A stretch of DNA of 64,000 bases, taken from contig JAHGAU010000030.1 of NCBI GenBank assembly GCA_019925105.1, positions 372,001 to 436,000 of the forward strand, in the 5' to 3' direction. The DNA is from Niebla homalea. Its lineage: Eukaryota; Ascomycota; Lecanoromycetes; Lecanorales; Ramalinaceae. The position numbers and the translations under genes were made by a program. This document shows, piece after piece, positions 62,010 through 64,000 of the stretch; the first letter of the stretch is position 1, and each line of letters opens with the position of its first letter. A model generated the notes under the pieces. It ran no database searches and was not told the origin of the DNA. It saw only the letters and a list, made by a program, of their open reading frames with translations.

Positions 62010-64000
62010 TATTATTATAGTAAAAAAACCAGGATAAATAACGTTTAACTTTAAGGAAAAACCGTCTATATAAATAAAAGTTAATAAGGAAAGTTTAACG
62101 GACGTTAATATTTAATATACTTACGCTTTTAAGGGTAATATAATATAACGTATATAAGGAAGTAATTAAAGTTATAATATTAATATTTAAATTTAAGGAA
62201 ATAAAGGATATTAATATTATAGCGATATAAAAGTTATTATATAATCTATATATTTATTCTTTAATTAACCCGGGAGATAATTTTTATTTAACCTTTAAGG
62301 ATAATAAGATAATACGGATATACTTCTTTATTAATAAGAAACTAAATATAAATAACTAAGACGTTACTTATTACGGAGGGAATTTATATATACTCCGGAT
62401 CGTATAAAAGGGGGATATTAAGGATATTTTAAATATTTATAATACGTATAATCTATTACTGGTTAATAAGAAGGGACCCTTTACGATCCCGTTATTTAAG
62501 GATATTATAGCCGTACTCAATAAGTACCTCTTAATAAGGGATTTTAATCTTTATTACGTTTAATAAAATAAAAATGGTTATACGATTAATTATATTGAAT
62601 TTAAAAAGCTATTAATAATTATTATATAATTTAATTTTACGTTATTAACGTTAAAAAAGGTTATTATATAAGAAAGCCGTAAACTTAAGACTATAATTAA
62701 CTTAATATTTAACTTAGAAAATATTATTAACTCAATTATAATATACGGACCTTAAGAAAACCTAAAATACGGTTTAAATTATATCTTAATATAAATAACT
62801 TTAAATTAATTTATTAACGTAACTCCGCCTTTACCGTTTAAACGAATATAAAAAACGGTTAAGGAAATTAAAATATTAATAAAAACGGTAAAAATAATAT
62901 CTTAATTAACGGAGCGTCTCCGGCTTAATAATAAGGAATAGATCGACCGTTTTATAAAACGGGTAATAAAGGCTTTAAATAAAATAATTAACGTTATAAT
63001 TTTAATAATAAAACCGTCTTAAAGAATTAAAATTTATTAAAATAAAAAATATATAAAGGCGATTATAAAGGTAAAAGCGCTTATAAAATAAACTATTAAA
63101 TATAAAAACCGGGAAACGTTTTAACAATTAAAAAAAGCTTAAAAAAAAAAGGAAAGAATTATCCGAAAGGCTAAATAAATATATTTCCGGGTTATAGTAT
63201 ATAACTTAACGGTTTCCTTTTATAATATTTAAAAATTAATAAAATACGATAGGGAATAAAGTAAAAAACTTAAATTTATCCTTAAATTTTTACCCTTAAA
63301 AAGATTAAACGGTATGGTAATAAATACTTTTGACGGCAAGATTAAGGCTCTTAAAGGAACGTTCTTTCCTTTATTACCGGAAGTTAATTTAATAAATATC
63401 AATAATACGGTATATTTTAAATTAATAATAATAAGTAAAATAATAATTTAAAAGATAATAATTAAGGTAATTAATAAACCGAAGAAGGATAAAACCCCCG
63501 GACTTAACGGTATATTAAATAGGTTCCTATTTATAATAACGTTATTATTTAAAGAGGTTTTTACTTATTTATTTTAAGTTTATTTTAATATAGGATATTA
63601 CCCCCGTAAATTTAAGGAGGTTAAAACGATTATCCTTAAGAAGCCGGTTAAGTTAAATTACTCGGAAATAAAGTTATATAGATTTATAATATTCCTTTAT
63701 ATGTTAAGGAAGGCTTTAAAAACGGTAATCGTAAAGATCTTAAATAATTACGTAGAAAAGTATAGGCTGCTCCCCGATTAATAAATAAGGGTAAGAAAAG
63801 GACGGTTAATAAAAATAGCTCTTAAAGGTTTAATTAATAATATATATACGGTATAAAACTATAAAAAGAAATACGTTATGAGTCTTTTTTCCTTAAATAT
63901 TATAAAGGCGTTTAATAAAATAAACCATTAAAGGTTACTATATAATTTACGGAAAAAGGGGTTTTATTTTTTTCGTAAATTAAATAAAAAATTTCTTAAG
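62010..64000 (+). pseudogene. ORF2 (endonuclease and RT start) of LINE C11, partial
   Basis: Endonuclease opening LLRVI*YNVYKEVIK lies at about 62124-62170 and IIAI*KLL (QEP region) near 62217-62240. The motif RDFNLYYV is near 62540-62562. RT entry box PKKDKTPGLNGILNRF is at 63479-63528, followed by GYYPRKFKEVKTIILKKP near 63593-63645 and RT motif A as LNIIKAFNKINH at 63890-63928 (Asp residues now Asn). The catalytic FVDD box would lie past 64000. This run of RT boxes is the strongest single proof of the family. Confidence 0.92.

Larger units (their letters stand above)
46731..64000 (-). mobile_element. Tad-type LINE, family B, copy C8, split by C9 and C11, right end outside window
   Basis: An outer family B element with its tail at 46731-46751. 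Visible pieces are 46731-48758 (3' UTR, ORF2 C-terminus) and 57876-60213 (rest of ORF2, end of ORF1). C9 separates them, and C11 cuts the element inside ORF1. The start codon and right duplication lie beyond base 64000. The RT part (57876-58700) is fairly well preserved. Confidence 0.9.
60214..64000 (+). mobile_element. Tad-type LINE, family A, copy C11, 5' two thirds, plus strand, nested in C8
   Basis: A family A element on the plus strand that interrupts C8 ORF1 and runs off the right edge. The junction is placed at about 60214 by comparison with C4, where the B sequence continues differently. It includes ORF1 and ORF2 up to RT motif A. It is among the less mutated copies. Its target-site duplication cannot be checked because the 3' end is outside the window. 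Confidence 0.93.

Overview
The window looks like an AT-rich, gene-free heterochromatic block from a filamentous ascomycete fungus (Pezizomycotina). Two signals support this. First, the DNA is saturated with the scar of repeat-induced point mutation (RIP): CpA and its complement TpG are almost absent (none of either in bases 1-300), while CpG, CpC and CpT survive and TpA is everywhere. Second, every recognisable coding sequence belongs to Tad-clade LINE retrotransposons, which are typical of these fungi. I found no intact host gene. The longest open frames are antisense or out-of-frame accidents, or the unmutated first codons of transposon ORF1.

There are eleven LINE copies of two related families, A and B. 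The full length is about 5.8 kb: an ORF1 with two CCHC zinc knuckles, then an ORF2 with APE-type endonuclease, reverse transcriptase (RT) and a Tad-type C-terminus, then a ~0.5 kb 3' UTR ending in a stem-loop and a (CAAT)n tail. A copies start MATNNGTPEV, B copies MATNEGTLEV. Layout: C1 (A, minus, cut by the left window edge) 1-2935; C2 (B, minus, internally deleted 307-bp mini copy) 4610-4916; C3 (A, minus) 7155-12624; C4 (B, minus) 16639-22476; C5 (A, minus) 28505-46063, split by C6 (A, minus, 28855-34655) and C7 (B, minus, 37970-43770); C8 (B, minus) from 46731 past the right edge, split by C9 (B, minus, 48773-57861) and C11 (A, plus, about 60214 to the edge); C9 is itself split by C10 (A, plus, 51874-57660). 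Eight insertions have exact 12-14 bp target-site duplications, which give the nesting order.

Between the LINEs lies about 14.5 kb of older, heavily mutated DNA (2936-4597, 4929-7142, 12637-16625, 22490-28490, 46078-46729). It may include other dead transposons; the only hint is a weak copia-protease-like frame near 24704-24919.

The most interesting object is the 186-bp leader of C5 (45878-46063). It is a GC-rich, non-mutated island inside the C5 target-site duplication. In element sense it holds three strong hairpins, then the 5' part of a tRNA-like sequence ending in a possible anticodon loop, joined directly to the ORF1 start. It looks like a non-LINE transcript captured at the 5' end of a retrotransposon. 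More generally, each copy with a target-site duplication carries its own unrelated leader of 0 to 186 bp between the duplication and the ATG, which suggests a LINE with almost no 5' UTR of its own. ORF ends inside elements are approximate because all frames are broken.
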